This document shows, in pieces, positions 45,584-56,364 of a stretch of 64,000 nt of DNA. The position numbers and the translations under genes were made by a program. The notes beneath the pieces are model-generated. The model did not search any database and had not been told where the DNA came from. It saw only the letters and a list, made by a program, of their open reading frames with translations. Positions within the stretch are counted from its first letter, which is position 1, and each line of letters starts with the position of its first letter. This stretch comes from Demequina sediminicola (GTDB lineage Bacteria; Actinomycetota; Actinomycetes; Actinomycetales; Demequinaceae): positions 116,171-180,170 of the forward strand of contig NZ_BBRB01000004.1 of NCBI RefSeq assembly GCF_000975055.1, in the 5' to 3' direction.

Positions 45584-46606
45584 TTAACGACGCACGACGG
45601 GCGAGTCCGGGTCCTCGTCGGAGCGGATGTCGATGCGCCAGCCAGTGAGCCGGGCCGCAAGGCGGGCGTTCTGCCCTTCTTTGCCGATCGCAAGCGACAG
45701 ATGGAAGTCAGGAACGATCACACGCGCCGCACGCTCTTCCTCATCGACCACAGTCACGGAGACCACACGCGAAGGCGAAAGCGCGTTGCCAACGAACATC
45801 GCGGGGTCCTCATCCCAATCGACGATGTCGATCTTTTCGCCGTGGAGTTCGCTCATGACTGCACGCACACGGGAACCCACCGGGCCAATGCATGCACCCT
45901 TGGCATTCACGCCGGGAACGGTAGCGCGGACCGCCATTTTGGTACGGTGACCGGCCTCCCGGGCCAGCGACATGATTTCCACTGTGCCATCGGCAATCTC
46001 GGGGACCTCAAGCTCAAAAAGTGCCCGCACAAGGTTCGGGTGCGTACGCGACAGGGTGATCGATGGCCCCTTTTGTCCACGGGACACGTCCAGCACGTAG
46101 CCTCGCAAACGCTCACCGTGCTCGTACTTTTCCGTGGGAACCTGCTCGTGCTGTGGGAGGACCGCCTCGACATCGCCGATGTCCACGTGCACATTGCGCG
46201 GATCCGCGGCCTGCTGGATCACACCAGCGACCAGAGTCCCTTCACGGTCCGCGTAGTTCCCGAGAACTTGGTCGTCACCCGCTTGGCGCATGCGCTGCAC
46301 GATGACCTGCCGTGCCGTCATGGTGGCAATGCGCCCGAAGTCCATGGGCGTGTGATCGAACTCTGGGCGCTCCACCGGGGTGAAGGCCGCCTCGGGGTCC
46401 GCGTCAGGATCAATCTCCAGATCCTCACGGGCAAAAATCGTCACTGTGCCCGTCACCCGGTCCACGTCGGCACGCGCTTCCCGGTATGCGCCCGGGGTCT
46501 TGTGATAGGCGGAAACGAGTGCCTGTTCAATAGCGTCCAAAAGCACGGCAAGCGACATATCGCGCTCTCGTGCGAGCCCCTTGAGGGCTCCCATATCGAT
46601 GTCCAT
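45584..46606 (-). CDS. nusA: Transcription termination/antitermination factor NusA
   Basis: NusA binds RNA polymerase and nascent RNA to control pausing and termination. The 340-residue form has the N-terminal polymerase-binding domain, S1 ([21 protein letters not shown]) and two KH domains ([38 protein letters not shown]), and lacks the acidic repeats of proteobacterial NusA, as in other actinobacteria. It follows rimP after 27 bases in the rimP-nusA-ylxR-infB-rbfA-truB order. Confidence 0.96.
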   Translation of the reverse strand: MDIDMGALKGLARERDMSLAVLLDAIEQALVSAYHKTPGAYREARADVDRVTGTVTIFAREDLEIDPDADPEAAFTPVERPEFDHTPMDFGRIATMTARQVIVQRMRQAGDDQVLGNYADREGTLVAGVIQQAADPRNVHVDIGDVEAVLPQHEQVPTEKYEHGERLRGYVLDVSRGQKGPSITLSRTHPNLVRALFELEVPEIADGTVEIMSLAREAGHRTKMAVRATVPGVNAKGACIGPVGSRVRAVMSELHGEKIDIVDWDEDPAMFVGNALSPSRVVSVTVVDEEERAARVIVPDFHLSLAIGKEGQNARLAARLTGWRIDIRSDEDPDSPVVRR

Positions 46607-46633
46607 GAATCCTCCGTCACCAGACGCTCTGCG

Positions 46634-47095
46634 TCAGTCCATCCGCTTAAGTTCGACGACGACCTTCGCCTGGGTGATGTCGGCCAAAGCCACCTCGCGA
46701 GAGGCATCGGCGATATCCAGCACCACTGCGGTATCCGTCACATCCGACACACGCCCCGTCAACGTCTCATCGCCCACGGTGAGTTCCACGAGACGCGTGC
46801 GCGCCCGGGCAAAGTGCTTACGCTCTGTGAGCGGCCTGTCCGCACCTGGAGTCGAGACTTCCAACACATAAGGCGTCGAGGGGACGTTCGCATCGTCCAA
46901 TGCCTTGCCGATCGCGCGAGAAGCAGCGGCGACAGCGTCAAGATCTGCGCTGCCCACTTCCGTCTCAGGCAAATCCACCGTCACCAGCACCTTGGTGCGC
47001 TTGCCCGCTGGCGAAACCTTCACACCGTCGAGATCAAGTCCTGATTCACGGGCGGCAGGCCCCGCGAGGTCAGCAATCCGGCTTTCAATGTCCAT
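46634..47095 (-). CDS. rimP: Ribosome maturation factor RimP
   Basis: RimP assists early 30S assembly. The 153-residue protein has the N-terminal domain with VLEVSTPGADRPLTERKHFARARTRLV in pattern and the C-terminal SH3-like domain (ELTVGDETLTGRVSDV). The ATG at 47095 has AGGAGG ten bases upstream; a frame reaching 47200 would extend into the promoter region shared with the divergent lipoprotein gene. It heads the nusA-infB operon. Confidence 0.94.
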   Translation of the reverse strand: MDIESRIADLAGPAARESGLDLDGVKVSPAGKRTKVLVTVDLPETEVGSADLDAVAAASRAIGKALDDANVPSTPYVLEVSTPGADRPLTERKHFARARTRLVELTVGDETLTGRVSDVTDTAVVLDIADASREVALADITQAKVVVELKRMD

Positions 47096-47180
47096 GGGCC
47101 ATTCGCCTCCTCGCGTGTCGAATGCACGCTGTCCGTTCCTGAAGTTCGTCCGCACTAGTCTACCTGCGACACATGGGAGT

Positions 47181-48212
47181 ATGACCGCTATGGCCCTCAC
47201 ATCTCAGGTGGCGCGGTGGACCGCGGCACTCACCGGCATCGTGCTGATCACAGGGTGCTCGTGGCGCCTGGAATCGAGCACACCGACCTACCCCTCGCCG
47301 GATGCCGTCACCATCATGCGTGACGATGCTGCCGACCGCGAAGATGCCGTTCTCGCGAGCGCATCGACCCCAGATGCCGAGGCGAACTCCCCCGTCCTGG
47401 CTTGGCAGGAAGCAGCCACCACACCCGAACGGATCGAAGCTCTTGGAGGCGTCTACGAGGCATACCCGGAAGCCTCACCCAGCCCGTCCACGTCAATAAC
47501 ACCAGGCGTGCCGCTTCTCGACGTCGTCGAAAATGCTCGCGACGGACACCTCGCCGATGCGCTGCAGGCCTCTGACCCAGACCTGGCATTCTTGCTGGCC
47601 TCGGGTGGCCTGTCCCACTCCCTGTTGGTGTGGTACTCGACCTGGGTCGACGCAGCACTTGCCGGCGGCGAGCTCCCCGTGGCTGCGGAACGCCTTCCGG
47701 GGAGTTCTGCACTCGAGGCCGAGACTTTGGTGCCGACTGCGCCAGCGCTTGAGGCAGCGACTATCTCCGCACTCGCCCTCACACATGACCAGAGCGCCTA
47801 CCTCTACGAGGTACTCGCTGCCAAGTCGGAAGGCGACGAGCGCGATCTCTGGCTTGCTCGTCGAGACATGCATCGTGAACGTGCCTCCGCACTCATTGCG
47901 CTTCCGTCTGTGACGGACGAGCGCCAGGCTGTGTACGTCTCACCCACCGCCGACATGGCGAGCCCGCAAGCACGCACGGCTCTTGCGCAGCAGCAGGAAG
48001 TCTCGCTCGGTCAAACCTATGCGGCGCTCCTCAATGGAGCTGACCACGATGACCTTGCTTGGCTCATCAGCAGCGCCTTTGACGCCTACGCCCAAGCCGC
48101 GGCATACGCCGAGACGCCGGACGACGAATCCTCCGTCGAGGCGTGGCTCGCTGAGGCGCCGCTCGCTCCCGCGCTTCCCGGGGCATCCGTCTCCCACGTG
48201 TCAACGCCCTAG
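47181..48212 (+). CDS. Lipoprotein with ferritin-like DUF4439 domain
   Basis: The 343-residue product has a lipoprotein signal (ALTGIVLITGC, Cys at about 24), a Thr/Ser/Pro-rich linker and an all-helical C-terminal half (about 205-335) with repeated ALTHDQSAYLYEVLAA- and AQQQEVSLGQTYAALL-type helices that fit the ferritin-like DUF4439 domain found next to rimP and proS in actinobacteria. Metal ligands are not conserved by eye. The ATG at 47181 has GGGAG upstream. The role is unknown. Confidence 0.78.
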   Translation: MTAMALTSQVARWTAALTGIVLITGCSWRLESSTPTYPSPDAVTIMRDDAADREDAVLASASTPDAEANSPVLAWQEAATTPERIEALGGVYEAYPEASPSPSTSITPGVPLLDVVENARDGHLADALQASDPDLAFLLASGGLSHSLLVWYSTWVDAALAGGELPVAAERLPGSSALEAETLVPTAPALEAATISALALTHDQSAYLYEVLAAKSEGDERDLWLARRDMHRERASALIALPSVTDERQAVYVSPTADMASPQARTALAQQQEVSLGQTYAALLNGADHDDLAWLISSAFDAYAQAAAYAETPDDESSVEAWLAEAPLAPALPGASVSHVSTP

Positions 48213-48235
48213 GCCGTAAGGCCGTCAGGCGCGCG

Positions 48236-50026
48236 TTACTGCGCGAGTTTGCCGACGACGGCCTGCACCGCAGTGTCCACGGGGAGGTCCTCGGACTCCC
48301 CCGTCGCACGCGTCTTGAGCTCCACAGTTCCATCAGCCAACCCGCGGCCAGCCACAAGAATGTATGGCGCGCCAAGCAGTTCGGCATCCTTGAACTTCAC
48401 ACCGGGCGACACCTTGGGCCGGTCGTCGTACAGCACCTCGATACCCGAGTCCTCGAGTTCCTGCGCCATGCGCTCCGCAGCCTCGAAGACGGCAGCGTCT
48501 TTACCTGTCGCCACCACGTGGACCTGGACAGGCGCCAGGTGAGTGGGCCATTTGAGGCCTAGTTCGTCATGGTTCAGTTGGGCAAGCAGCGCCAGCACAC
48601 GGGTCACGCCGATGCCATACGACCCCATCGACACCACCTGCTGCTTGCCGTTGACGTCGAGAACCTTCAGATCAAGTGCTTCGGCGTACTTGGTGCCGAG
48701 CTGGAAGATGTGGCCGATCTCGACTCCGCGGGCGAGCTCCAGCGCGCCTGAGCCATCTGGTGCAGGATCGCCAGCACGCACATTGGCGGCTTCAATAGTT
48801 CCGTCTCCCACGAAGTCACGACCAGCGACGAGGTCGAAGACGTGGCGTCCCGACTCGTTGGCGCCCGTGATCCACCGTGTTCCCGCAACAATCCGAGGAT
48901 CGAGCAAGTATGGAATCGCGGTGTCGTCCTCGCTTCCGTACTCCGCCCCCTCGGCACGCGCCTGTGGACCCAAGACGCCCGGGCCAATGTATCCCTTGAC
49001 GAGTTCAGGGTGACGAGCAATGTCCGCTTCAGTGGCGGGCTCGACACCATTCGGGGCAAGTGCGGCCGTCAGACGGGTCATATCCGCCTCGCGGTCTCCA
49101 GGCAGACCCACCACGACAAGCGAGCGCTCGCCGGTGGGGCTTGTCACGGCGAGCACCACATTCTTCAGCGTATCCGCAGCCGTCCACTCTCGATCGGCGC
49201 GCGGGTGGTCCGCATTTGCGGCCGCAACCAAAGTGTCGATGGTGGGCGTGTCTGGGGTGTCTTCAACGTGCGCCGCAGGGGCTTCATCGAACGGAAGCGC
49301 ATCCGGGACGGGCGTGGTGACCGCTTCCACGTTGGCGGCGTAACCCCCAGGCGATCGCACGAAGGTGTCCTCGCCGATCTCCGTAGGCGCCAGGAACTCC
49401 TCGGAACGTGAACCGCCCATCGCACCTGAGGTTGCCGTCACGATGACGTAGTTCAGACCAAGCCGATCAAAAATGCGAATGTACGCTTCGCGCTGTGCTT
49501 CGTATGAGCGCTCCAGGCCAGCGTGGTCGATGTCAAAGGAGTACGCATCCTTCATGACAAACTCGCGGCCGCGCAGCAGACCGGCACGGGGGCGCGCCTC
49601 ATCACGGTACTTCGTCTGAATCTGATACAGAGTGACAGGAAGGTCCTTGTACGAGGTGTACATGTCCTTGACCAGGAGCGTAAACATCTCCTCGTGCGTG
49701 GGAGCAAGCAACATGTCCGTGCCCTTGCGGTCCTGCAAGCGGAACAAGTTGGGACCGTACTCTTCCCAACGACCGGTGGCCTCGTAGGGCTCACTTGGGA
49801 GCAGTGCAGGGAAGTGCACTTCCTGGCTTCCCGAACGCTCCATTTCCTCGCGCACGATGGCCTCAACCTTGGCCAATACCTTCAGTCCTAAGGGCATCCA
49901 CGAATAGATCCCAGGAGCCGCGCGACGAATGTATCCGGCGCGGATCAGAAGCTTGTGGGAGGCGACCTCAGCGTTCGCCGGGTCCTCACGCAGAGTGCGG
50001 AGGAAGAGTGTGGTCATGCGCAACAT
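48236..50026 (-). CDS. proS: Prolyl-tRNA synthetase (bacterial type)
   Basis: The class II synthetase has 596 residues: motif 1 near residue 45 ([19 protein letters not shown]), motif 2 ([19 protein letters not shown]), the inserted editing domain (about 220-390) that removes misacylated alanine, motif 3 ([17 protein letters not shown], reading [12 protein letters not shown]) and the anticodon-binding domain. It is the last gene of the long rpsB-to-proS run, 26 bases after the GNAT gene. No T-box leader was seen. Confidence 0.97.
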   Translation of the reverse strand: MLRMTTLFLRTLREDPANAEVASHKLLIRAGYIRRAAPGIYSWMPLGLKVLAKVEAIVREEMERSGSQEVHFPALLPSEPYEATGRWEEYGPNLFRLQDRKGTDMLLAPTHEEMFTLLVKDMYTSYKDLPVTLYQIQTKYRDEARPRAGLLRGREFVMKDAYSFDIDHAGLERSYEAQREAYIRIFDRLGLNYVIVTATSGAMGGSRSEEFLAPTEIGEDTFVRSPGGYAANVEAVTTPVPDALPFDEAPAAHVEDTPDTPTIDTLVAAANADHPRADREWTAADTLKNVVLAVTSPTGERSLVVVGLPGDREADMTRLTAALAPNGVEPATEADIARHPELVKGYIGPGVLGPQARAEGAEYGSEDDTAIPYLLDPRIVAGTRWITGANESGRHVFDLVAGRDFVGDGTIEAANVRAGDPAPDGSGALELARGVEIGHIFQLGTKYAEALDLKVLDVNGKQQVVSMGSYGIGVTRVLALLAQLNHDELGLKWPTHLAPVQVHVVATGKDAAVFEAAERMAQELEDSGIEVLYDDRPKVSPGVKFKDAELLGAPYILVAGRGLADGTVELKTRATGESEDLPVDTAVQAVVGKLAQ

Positions 50027-50052
50027 AAGACAAGCGTAATGGCCATTCGAGG

Positions 50053-50976
50053 TTAAAACATCACCGTGGCAAAAGCACCGACCCGCGTGAATCCCACAGC
50101 GTCATACGTCCGCAAGGCCTGGTCATTGAAATCATTCACATACAGCGACACTGTGGGTGCAATGTCGGCGCGTATAGCGTCGATCGCAGCCGCGAGTCCC
50201 GCGCGCGCGAGACCCCGTCCGCGCGCTTGGGGGTGGACCCATACGCCGTGGACTTGTGCCACACCGCCACCCAAGGCACCGACCTCGGCTTTAAACACGA
50301 CGACCCGTTGTCCTTCAATCGTGCCGAATTGCACGAACGCCCGGCCTGAGCGGATCAGATATCTCAGGCGCTCCTCGTACGCCGCGCGACCGTGCCTCAT
50401 CGGGTCGTAGCCCACTTCACCAATGAACATGTGCACACAAGCGGGCAACAGCTGCTCGTAATCGTCGAGGCGCGCACGCCGCACAGCATCCACATGAAGA
50501 TCGTCAGTGTCCAACGCCCGCACATGCGAGGCAGGCGCGTCGATCCGCATGGAGATCTGGCGCTCGCGCACCTCACGCGCTGGCCCCCACCACGGCTCAA
50601 CTCGACCCCACAAGTCGAGCATCACCTCGGCAACGCCAACAATCGCAGCCGGGCGCGACAACCTTCCCACCATGGCGGCGGCCACGTCAGCGCGGAGGTC
50701 GTCTTCAGCATCGGCGTCCTCGACGTCAGGCAGGACCGCACACAGGTTCGCACCGGCAAAAACGAGGCCGGCGAGCTCCCGGCCCCAGCGAGCACGCCGG
50801 CGAACAGCCCACAGGCCGGCCGGGACAACGCCTGATGCGAGAGCAGTCTCCACATGCATTGCTGGGACCACGTGCGCTACCGGGTCCGTCGCACATGCCT
50901 CTCGCATGCGTTCGAGGTCGCGCTGCTGCGCAGGAGCCAGCGAGTGCTGGGCCCTGCGGAGCAGCGAATCCGTCAT
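50053..50976 (-). CDS. DUF4081/GNAT acetyltransferase next to ispG
   Basis: The 307-residue protein has an N-terminal DUF4081-like domain (about 10-135, [23 protein letters not shown] in outline) and a C-terminal GNAT domain with [19 protein letters not shown] as the acetyl-CoA motif. A homologue lies beside ispG in Mycobacterium (Rv2867c). The substrate is unknown. The ATG overlaps the ispG end by four bases, so it is translated with that gene. Confidence 0.86.
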   Translation of the reverse strand: MTDSLLRRAQHSLAPAQQRDLERMREACATDPVAHVVPAMHVETALASGVVPAGLWAVRRRARWGRELAGLVFAGANLCAVLPDVEDADAEDDLRADVAAAMVGRLSRPAAIVGVAEVMLDLWGRVEPWWGPAREVRERQISMRIDAPASHVRALDTDDLHVDAVRRARLDDYEQLLPACVHMFIGEVGYDPMRHGRAAYEERLRYLIRSGRAFVQFGTIEGQRVVVFKAEVGALGGGVAQVHGVWVHPQARGRGLARAGLAAAIDAIRADIAPTVSLYVNDFNDQALRTYDAVGFTRVGAFATVMF

Positions 50977-52127
50977 GACGAGGCGACAACCTCGGGCGAC
51001 GCGCCGTCGACGGTCTCCATCGTCTCGGCAATGCGCATTGCCTCTTCGATGAGGGTCTCGACAATTTGCGACTCAGGGACAGTCTTGATGACCTCTCCCT
51101 TAACAAAAATCTGACCCTTGCCGTTGCCCGATGCGACCCCCAGGTCGGCTTCGCGAGCTTCCCCAGGACCATTCACGACGCAACCCATGACAGCGACACG
51201 CAACGGCACTTCCATGCCTTCGAGGCCAGCAGTGACCTTCTCTGCGAGTTCGTATACGTCGACCTGCGCGCGACCACACGAGGGGCACGACACAATCTCT
51301 AGCTTGCGCTCCTTGAGGTTGAGCGACTGAAGGATCTGGATACCGACCTTGACTTCCTCCACTGGAGGAGCGGAAAGCGATACCCGAATCGTGTCTCCGA
51401 TGCCGCGGCTGAGCAGTGCGCCAAAAGCCGTCGCTGACTTGATGGTTCCCTGGAACGCAGGGCCAGCCTCGGTCACACCCAGGTGCAGCGGCCAGTCGCC
51501 ACGCTCACTGAGCTGCTCGTACGCCTGCACCATGACGACTGGATCGTTGTGCTTCACCGAAATCTTGAAATCGTGGAAGTCATGCTCCTCGAAGAGACTC
51601 GCCTCCCACACCGCAGATTCCACCAGGGCCTCGGGAGTAGCCTTCCCGTACTTTTCGAGCAGACGTGGGTCCAAGGAGCCAGCATTCACGCCGATGCGCA
51701 AAGACGTGCCGTGATCCTTGGCCGCCTGGGCAATCTCTTTGACCTGATCGTCAAACTTGCGGATGTTGCCCGGGTTCACGCGCACAGCAGCACAACCAGC
51801 CTCGATCGCAGCGAACACATACTTGGGCTGGAAGTGAATGTCCGCGATCACAGGGATCTGAGATTTCTTCGCGATGGCTGGCAACGCGTCCGCATCGTCC
51901 TGCGTGGGGCACGCAACACGCACGATGTCGCAGCCCGCTGCCGTGAGCTCCGCAATCTGCTGCAACGTGGCGTTGATGTCGTGGGTCTTCGTGGTGGTCA
52001 TCGACTGCACGGAGACCGGCGCATCACCGCCTACGTAGATGTCGCCAACCTTGATCTTGCGGGTCTTGCGCCGCGGGGCCAACGTGGGAGGTGGCATGGC
52101 GGGCATTCCGAGTCCAATAGAAGTCAC
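50973..52127 (-). CDS. ispG: (E)-4-hydroxy-3-methylbut-2-enyl-diphosphate synthase
   Basis: IspG is a [4Fe-4S] enzyme of the MEP isoprenoid pathway. The 384-residue protein has the TIM-barrel half ([16 protein letters not shown]) and the cluster ligands in SCPSCGR and [10 protein letters not shown]. It uses electrons from ferredoxin or flavodoxin, not encoded nearby. It lies 45 bases after the site-2 protease, and dxr of the same pathway is two genes upstream. Confidence 0.97.
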   Translation of the reverse strand: MTSIGLGMPAMPPPTLAPRRKTRKIKVGDIYVGGDAPVSVQSMTTTKTHDINATLQQIAELTAAGCDIVRVACPTQDDADALPAIAKKSQIPVIADIHFQPKYVFAAIEAGCAAVRVNPGNIRKFDDQVKEIAQAAKDHGTSLRIGVNAGSLDPRLLEKYGKATPEALVESAVWEASLFEEHDFHDFKISVKHNDPVVMVQAYEQLSERGDWPLHLGVTEAGPAFQGTIKSATAFGALLSRGIGDTIRVSLSAPPVEEVKVGIQILQSLNLKERKLEIVSCPSCGRAQVDVYELAEKVTAGLEGMEVPLRVAVMGCVVNGPGEAREADLGVASGNGKGQIFVKGEVIKTVPESQIVETLIEEAMRIAETMETVDGASPEVVASS

Positions 52128-52172
52128 GTCTTCATTATCTCCATAACGTTGAGGTGTGCAGGGACACCGACA

Positions 52173-53489
52173 CTACGAACCGGCCACGGTGACCGGAGCA
52201 ACGATGTCTGCGTAGATCAGAATCACGCCCATGAGCATGAGGAAGCCGAACATCGCATACGCGAATGGCATCATTCGCGCCACATCGACGGGCGCTGGCT
52301 TAGCCAGGCCTCGCACGCGGGCCCAACCATTCTTGATGGCTTGCCACAGTGCCGAAGCAATATGTCCACCGTCCAAGGGAACCAGCGGGATCATGTTGAA
52401 GGCAAAGAGGGCAAGATTGAGCCCACCGAGCAGCATCATCATGTCGCCGACCTTGTGCTTCAGCCCGTAGCCCTCAACATCTGCTGAAGCAATCTCTCCG
52501 GCTACTTGCCCGACACCCACCACGCCAATGACAGAACTTGCGTCGCGGTCCTCCAGCCCGAAGGCCGCGCGAGTCGTGTGGTATAGGTGTTCCGGCAACG
52601 TGACGATCACCTGTATGGTCTGTCCCAGGTAGTCCCAGGTCAGCTCAGCGCCTGCAGTCAACGGTTGGCGCTGAGTCTGCACCTCGGAGTACATCCCCAT
52701 GTAGCCCACAGTCTCCGTCACGGGGTTACCGGCATCGTCAGTCACGGGTTGGCCTGCGTCGTCGTAGACCACGCGTTCGCGCTCCTCGGGAGTGACGTCC
52801 AACGTCACAGTTTCGCCATCTCGCACGACGTCAACGTCAATGGTCTCCCCCGCTGACGCGCCAATGATGGCTGTTGCCTCGTCCCAGGTCTCAACGTCCG
52901 TGCCATCCACAGCCGTGATGGTGTCGCCGGCTTCAAGTCCAGCAGCAGCGGCTGGAGACTCAGGATCATCAGCGCTGCACTCCACGGCTCCAGCAGCCGG
53001 CACACAAGGGACCACGGAGTCCACGGTCAGCGTCGAGGTCGGCGCACCGATGAACGAGAGGGTCGCTGTAAACAGCAGCACAGCGAGCACAAGGTTCACC
53101 AGCGGTCCACCCGCCATCACGATGACCTTGCGCCACCACGTCAGGTGATAGAAAGCCCGGTGATCTTCTCCTTCGTGGATCTCCTCAACGGCGGCCTCGC
53201 GGGCATCGGCGATAGTCCGCCCCGCCCAGCCTTTGACCTTCACCGGCTTCACCTTGTCGGCCGGCGGGATCATGCCAATCAGCCTGACGTAGCCACCCAA
53301 CGGGATAGCTTTAACGCCGTACTCGGTCTCTTTGCCGTGACGCGACCACAGCGTTGGACCGAAGCCCACGAAGTACTGACTCACTCGCACACCGAACTTC
53401 TTGGCAGGCACCATATGCCCTACCTCGTGCAACGCGATGGAGACCAAAAGACCGACAACGAGCACCACAATGCCAATCACGGTTGCCAC
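52173..53489 (-). CDS. rseP: Site-2 intramembrane metalloprotease (RseP/Rip1-like)
   Basis: This protease cleaves membrane-anchored regulators such as anti-sigma factors. The zinc motif H21-E-V-G-H25 is in the first membrane segment, and the second ligand motif is LDGGH near residue 372. A PDZ domain (about 165-255; AAAGLEAGDTITAVDGTDV) lies between. The 438-residue length and location between dxr and ispG match Rv2869c (Rip1) of M. tuberculosis. Its substrates are not encoded in the window. Confidence 0.94.
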   Translation of the reverse strand: MATVIGIVVLVVGLLVSIALHEVGHMVPAKKFGVRVSQYFVGFGPTLWSRHGKETEYGVKAIPLGGYVRLIGMIPPADKVKPVKVKGWAGRTIADAREAAVEEIHEGEDHRAFYHLTWWRKVIVMAGGPLVNLVLAVLLFTATLSFIGAPTSTLTVDSVVPCVPAAGAVECSADDPESPAAAAGLEAGDTITAVDGTDVETWDEATAIIGASAGETIDVDVVRDGETVTLDVTPEERERVVYDDAGQPVTDDAGNPVTETVGYMGMYSEVQTQRQPLTAGAELTWDYLGQTIQVIVTLPEHLYHTTRAAFGLEDRDASSVIGVVGVGQVAGEIASADVEGYGLKHKVGDMMMLLGGLNLALFAFNMIPLVPLDGGHIASALWQAIKNGWARVRGLAKPAPVDVARMMPFAYAMFGFLMLMGVILIYADIVAPVTVAGS

Positions 53490-53527
53490 AGTTCTACCTC
53501 ACGTATTCCAGTCGTCAGCCAGCGAGA

Positions 53528-54694
53528 TCAATGGATCTCAGCGATAGCGCGCGCACGCGCCCACCGCTCAGCCTCGTCGACAGCGTCCAAAGACAACTCG
53601 GCGGGAGCGTCATATGCCTCCACAACGCTCCGCACCGTCTCAACGATCCCGAGGAACGGCAAACGCCCCGCGATAAAGGCTGCGACACACTCTTCGTTCG
53701 CCGCATTGAACACCGCGGGATGAAGGGCCGATGCCGCCACGGCTTGGCGGGCCAAACTCACCGCCGGGAAGGCTTGCTCGTCGAGCGGCGCAAACGTCCA
53801 GGTGTGCGCCTGGGTCCAGTCCATCGCTGGCGAAGCGCCTGCGACACGGTGTGGCCAACTCAAACCGAGGGCGATAGGCAGCCTCATATCGGGAGGCGAG
53901 ACCTGCGCAAGCGTCGAGCCATCAACGAACTCGACCATCGAATGCACGATTGACTGAGCATGCACCACGACGTCAATGCGCTCCATCGCAATGTCGAACA
54001 ACAGATGTGCCTCGATCACTTCGAGGGCCTTGTTGACCATCGACGCCGAGTTGATCGTCACCACGGCACCCATATCCCACGTGGGGTGTTGCAGGGCGTC
54101 CGCAGCAGTCACGTCAGTGAGCTCATCTCGTGAACGCCCACGGAATGCGCCTCCTGACGCGGTCACCACCAAACGTTTCACCTCGTCTGCGCGACCTCCA
54201 CGGAGCGCCTGCGCAAGCGCGGAGTGCTCAGAATCAACTGGCACGATCTGGTCTGCACGCTGCATCGCCTGCTTCACCAACGCACCGCCAGCCACCAGCG
54301 ACTCCTTATTCGCCAGTGCGAGTGTGCTCCCCGACTCCAGCGCGGCCAAGGTGGGGCGCAAACCAACGGAACCTGTGATGCCGTTGAGAACGACGTCAGC
54401 ACCGCGTGAAGCGGCTTCCACCACGGCATCGGCTCCGCCGGCGACTTCCACGCCGGGGAGCGCGCGCGCTACCTCCGCAGCGGCATCGGCTTGAGCAACC
54501 GCAACGAACTCTGGTCGCACCGACCTTGCCTGAGCGATCACCAAGTCCGGGTCGCTACCTCCAGCCGCAAGCGCGGTCACATGGAACGACTCGGGATTGC
54601 GGCCAATGACGTCCAGGGCCTGCGTGCCGATGGAGCCCGTCGAGCCCAACAACGACACACTGCGCTGGCTCAGGCCAGACGCAGCATCAGTCAC
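53528..54694 (-). CDS. dxr: 1-deoxy-D-xylulose 5-phosphate reductoisomerase
   Basis: Dxr makes MEP, the second step of the MEP isoprenoid pathway, using NADPH. The 388-residue protein has the nucleotide-binding GSTGSIG at 17-23, the metal-binding VDSEHSA segment, and the flexible catalytic loop around HPTWDMG. It overlaps the DivIVA-repeat gene by four bases and is followed by the site-2 protease. Confidence 0.97.
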   Translation of the reverse strand: MTDAASGLSQRSVSLLGSTGSIGTQALDVIGRNPESFHVTALAAGGSDPDLVIAQARSVRPEFVAVAQADAAAEVARALPGVEVAGGADAVVEAASRGADVVLNGITGSVGLRPTLAALESGSTLALANKESLVAGGALVKQAMQRADQIVPVDSEHSALAQALRGGRADEVKRLVVTASGGAFRGRSRDELTDVTAADALQHPTWDMGAVVTINSASMVNKALEVIEAHLLFDIAMERIDVVVHAQSIVHSMVEFVDGSTLAQVSPPDMRLPIALGLSWPHRVAGASPAMDWTQAHTWTFAPLDEQAFPAVSLARQAVAASALHPAVFNAANEECVAAFIAGRLPFLGIVETVRSVVEAYDAPAELSLDAVDEAERWARARAIAEIH

Positions 54695-55251
54695 GTTGCG
54701 CCCAACAGGATGTCGACCGCACGCGCGAGGTAGGCGTCAACGACGGCCTCGCTGTAAGCCTTACGGCCCTTCTTGCGCTTAAACATGACGTTCCGGAGCT
54801 CGTCGGGAGTGACCTGTTCACCCTTATCAAAGAATGCAATCAGTCGATCCAGCGTCGCATCGACCTCGGAGGCGTCATAACCCGCACTCATGGCACCTGG
54901 ATGGGCAAAACGCTCACCTGCAGGGCGACGCAGACGGGGATACAGCGCTTGTGCACGATCGGCAAGATCACGCATCCACGCATCCTGGCCTTGCGTCCGC
55001 ACAAACTGTTCGCGTCCTCGCACAGCAAAGGCAACTTCAAGACGGTCAAGCGCCGCGTCGACCTCCACCGGTGAATACCCCCGATGCACCAGATCAAAAT
55101 TTGCGCGGCGCACCTCCATCGGATCAAGCTGCTGAGCCCCAGCCTGATTCTCATAGGCATGACGCGCATACGAGAAGAACTCTTCAACGCCTTCTCGCTC
55201 ATAGCCGAGTTTGAAAACACTCACCCGCGAGAACATGCCCTTGGCCGCCAC
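54691..55251 (-). CDS. DivIVA-domain repeat protein
   Basis: The 186-residue protein contains four copies of the DivIVA start motif, F-x6-GY-x3-VD-x-L-x-R: VFKLGYEREGVEEFF, LVHRGYSPVEVDAALDRL, MSAGYDASEVDATLDRL and KGRKAYSEAVVDAYLARA. There is no long coiled coil as in DivIVA/Wag31. Families of this build are known only from actinobacteria; the role is unknown, perhaps protein or membrane binding at the cell pole. The GTG start uses AAGGAGG inside the rlmN end, with no gap between the genes. Confidence 0.88.
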   Translation of the reverse strand: MAAKGMFSRVSVFKLGYEREGVEEFFSYARHAYENQAGAQQLDPMEVRRANFDLVHRGYSPVEVDAALDRLEVAFAVRGREQFVRTQGQDAWMRDLADRAQALYPRLRRPAGERFAHPGAMSAGYDASEVDATLDRLIAFFDKGEQVTPDELRNVMFKRKKGRKAYSEAVVDAYLARAVDILLGAT

Positions 55252-56364
55252 TTACGCCTCCTTGATCGCCAGCTGCCCGCAGGCGCCGTCAATGTCACTA
55301 CCTCGAGTATCGCGGATTGTGGTCGGAATCCCGTGAGCCCGCAAGCGGTTCACAAACTCTTTTTCAACGGCAGGATCCGACGCAGTCCAAATTGACCCAG
55401 GTGTGGGGTTGAGAGGAATGGGATTGACGTGAACCCAACCTTCACCCCGTGCGTTGAGTTTCTCGCCCAACAGGTCTGCACGGTGCGCATGATCGTTCAT
55501 GTCACGGATCAGTGCGTACTCAATCGACACGCGCCGCCCAGTGGCGTCAAAGTAGCGCCGAGCCGCGTCGAGTGCCTCGTCCACTGACCAGCGCGTATTG
55601 ATGGGCACAATTTCATTGCGCAGCTCGTCGTCGGGAGCATGCAGACTGACCGCCAGGGTGACGGGAATGCCCTCCTTGGCCAGTTTGTCGATTGCCGGTA
55701 CGAGGCCCACAGTCGACACCGTGACGTGACGGGCAGAGAGCCCAAAACCCTCTGGCTCTGGTGCGGTGAGTGCACGAACAGCACCAATCACGGCCTTGTA
55801 GTTCGCCAGCGGCTCACCCATGCCCATGAACACCACGTTCGACATCCGCACCGGGTCACCGCCAAGGTCGCCATCACGCGCGGACTTCGCAGCAAGCCGC
55901 ACCTGCTCGATGATCTCCGCGGCCGACAGGTTTCGAGTCAAGCCCATCTGACCCGTGGCACAGAACGGACACGCCATTCCGCACCCGGCCTGACTAGTGA
56001 CACACAGCGTGGCGCGCTCGGGATACTTCATCAGCACGGACTCGACCTTGACTCCGTCGTGCAGACTCCACAGCGTCTTGCGTGTCGCTCCCCCGTCGGC
56101 CTCAAGCGACGTCACCGGCGACAGGAGCTCGGGGAACAGCGCATCCACCATCTCGTCACGAGCGTCCGCGGGAAGGTCTGACATCTCAGCGGCATCGTTC
56201 GTCAGGTGAGAGTAGTAGTGCCGTGCCAACTGATTGGCGCGGAATCCCGGCTGGCCAAGCTCACGCACCGCCTCCTGCCGTTCTTCGCGGGTGAGGTCGG
56301 CGAAGTGGCGCGGCGGCTTGCCGCGCTTGGGGGCCGCGAACTGCAGCAACGGTCGGTCAGTCAT
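55252..56364 (-). CDS. rlmN: 23S rRNA (A2503-C2)/tRNA (A37) methyltransferase RlmN
   Basis: RlmN is a radical-SAM enzyme that methylates A2503 in 23S rRNA and A37 in some tRNAs. The cluster ligands are C128-x3-C132-x2-C135 (CGMACPFC), the glycine-rich GMGEPLAN motif follows, and the second catalytic cysteine is near the C-terminus ([10 protein letters not shown]). Its 370-residue length is typical. The start overlaps the cdsA end by four bases. Confidence 0.96.
   Translation of the reverse strand: MTDRPLLQFAAPKRGKPPRHFADLTREERQEAVRELGQPGFRANQLARHYYSHLTNDAAEMSDLPADARDEMVDALFPELLSPVTSLEADGGATRKTLWSLHDGVKVESVLMKYPERATLCVTSQAGCGMACPFCATGQMGLTRNLSAAEIIEQVRLAAKSARDGDLGGDPVRMSNVVFMGMGEPLANYKAVIGAVRALTAPEPEGFGLSARHVTVSTVGLVPAIDKLAKEGIPVTLAVSLHAPDDELRNEIVPINTRWSVDEALDAARRYFDATGRRVSIEYALIRDMNDHAHRADLLGEKLNARGEGWVHVNPIPLNPTPGSIWTASDPAVEKEFVNRLRAHGIPTTIRDTRGSDIDGACGQLAIKEA

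Noticed and set aside
45701..47044. 447-codon open frame antisense to nusA and rimP
   Set aside because: No domain, no ribosome site and complete overlap with two well-identified genes.
48213..48235. Possible terminator between the DUF4439 lipoprotein and proS
   Set aside because: Only a 4-bp GGCC/GGCC stem with no T-run; too weak to call.
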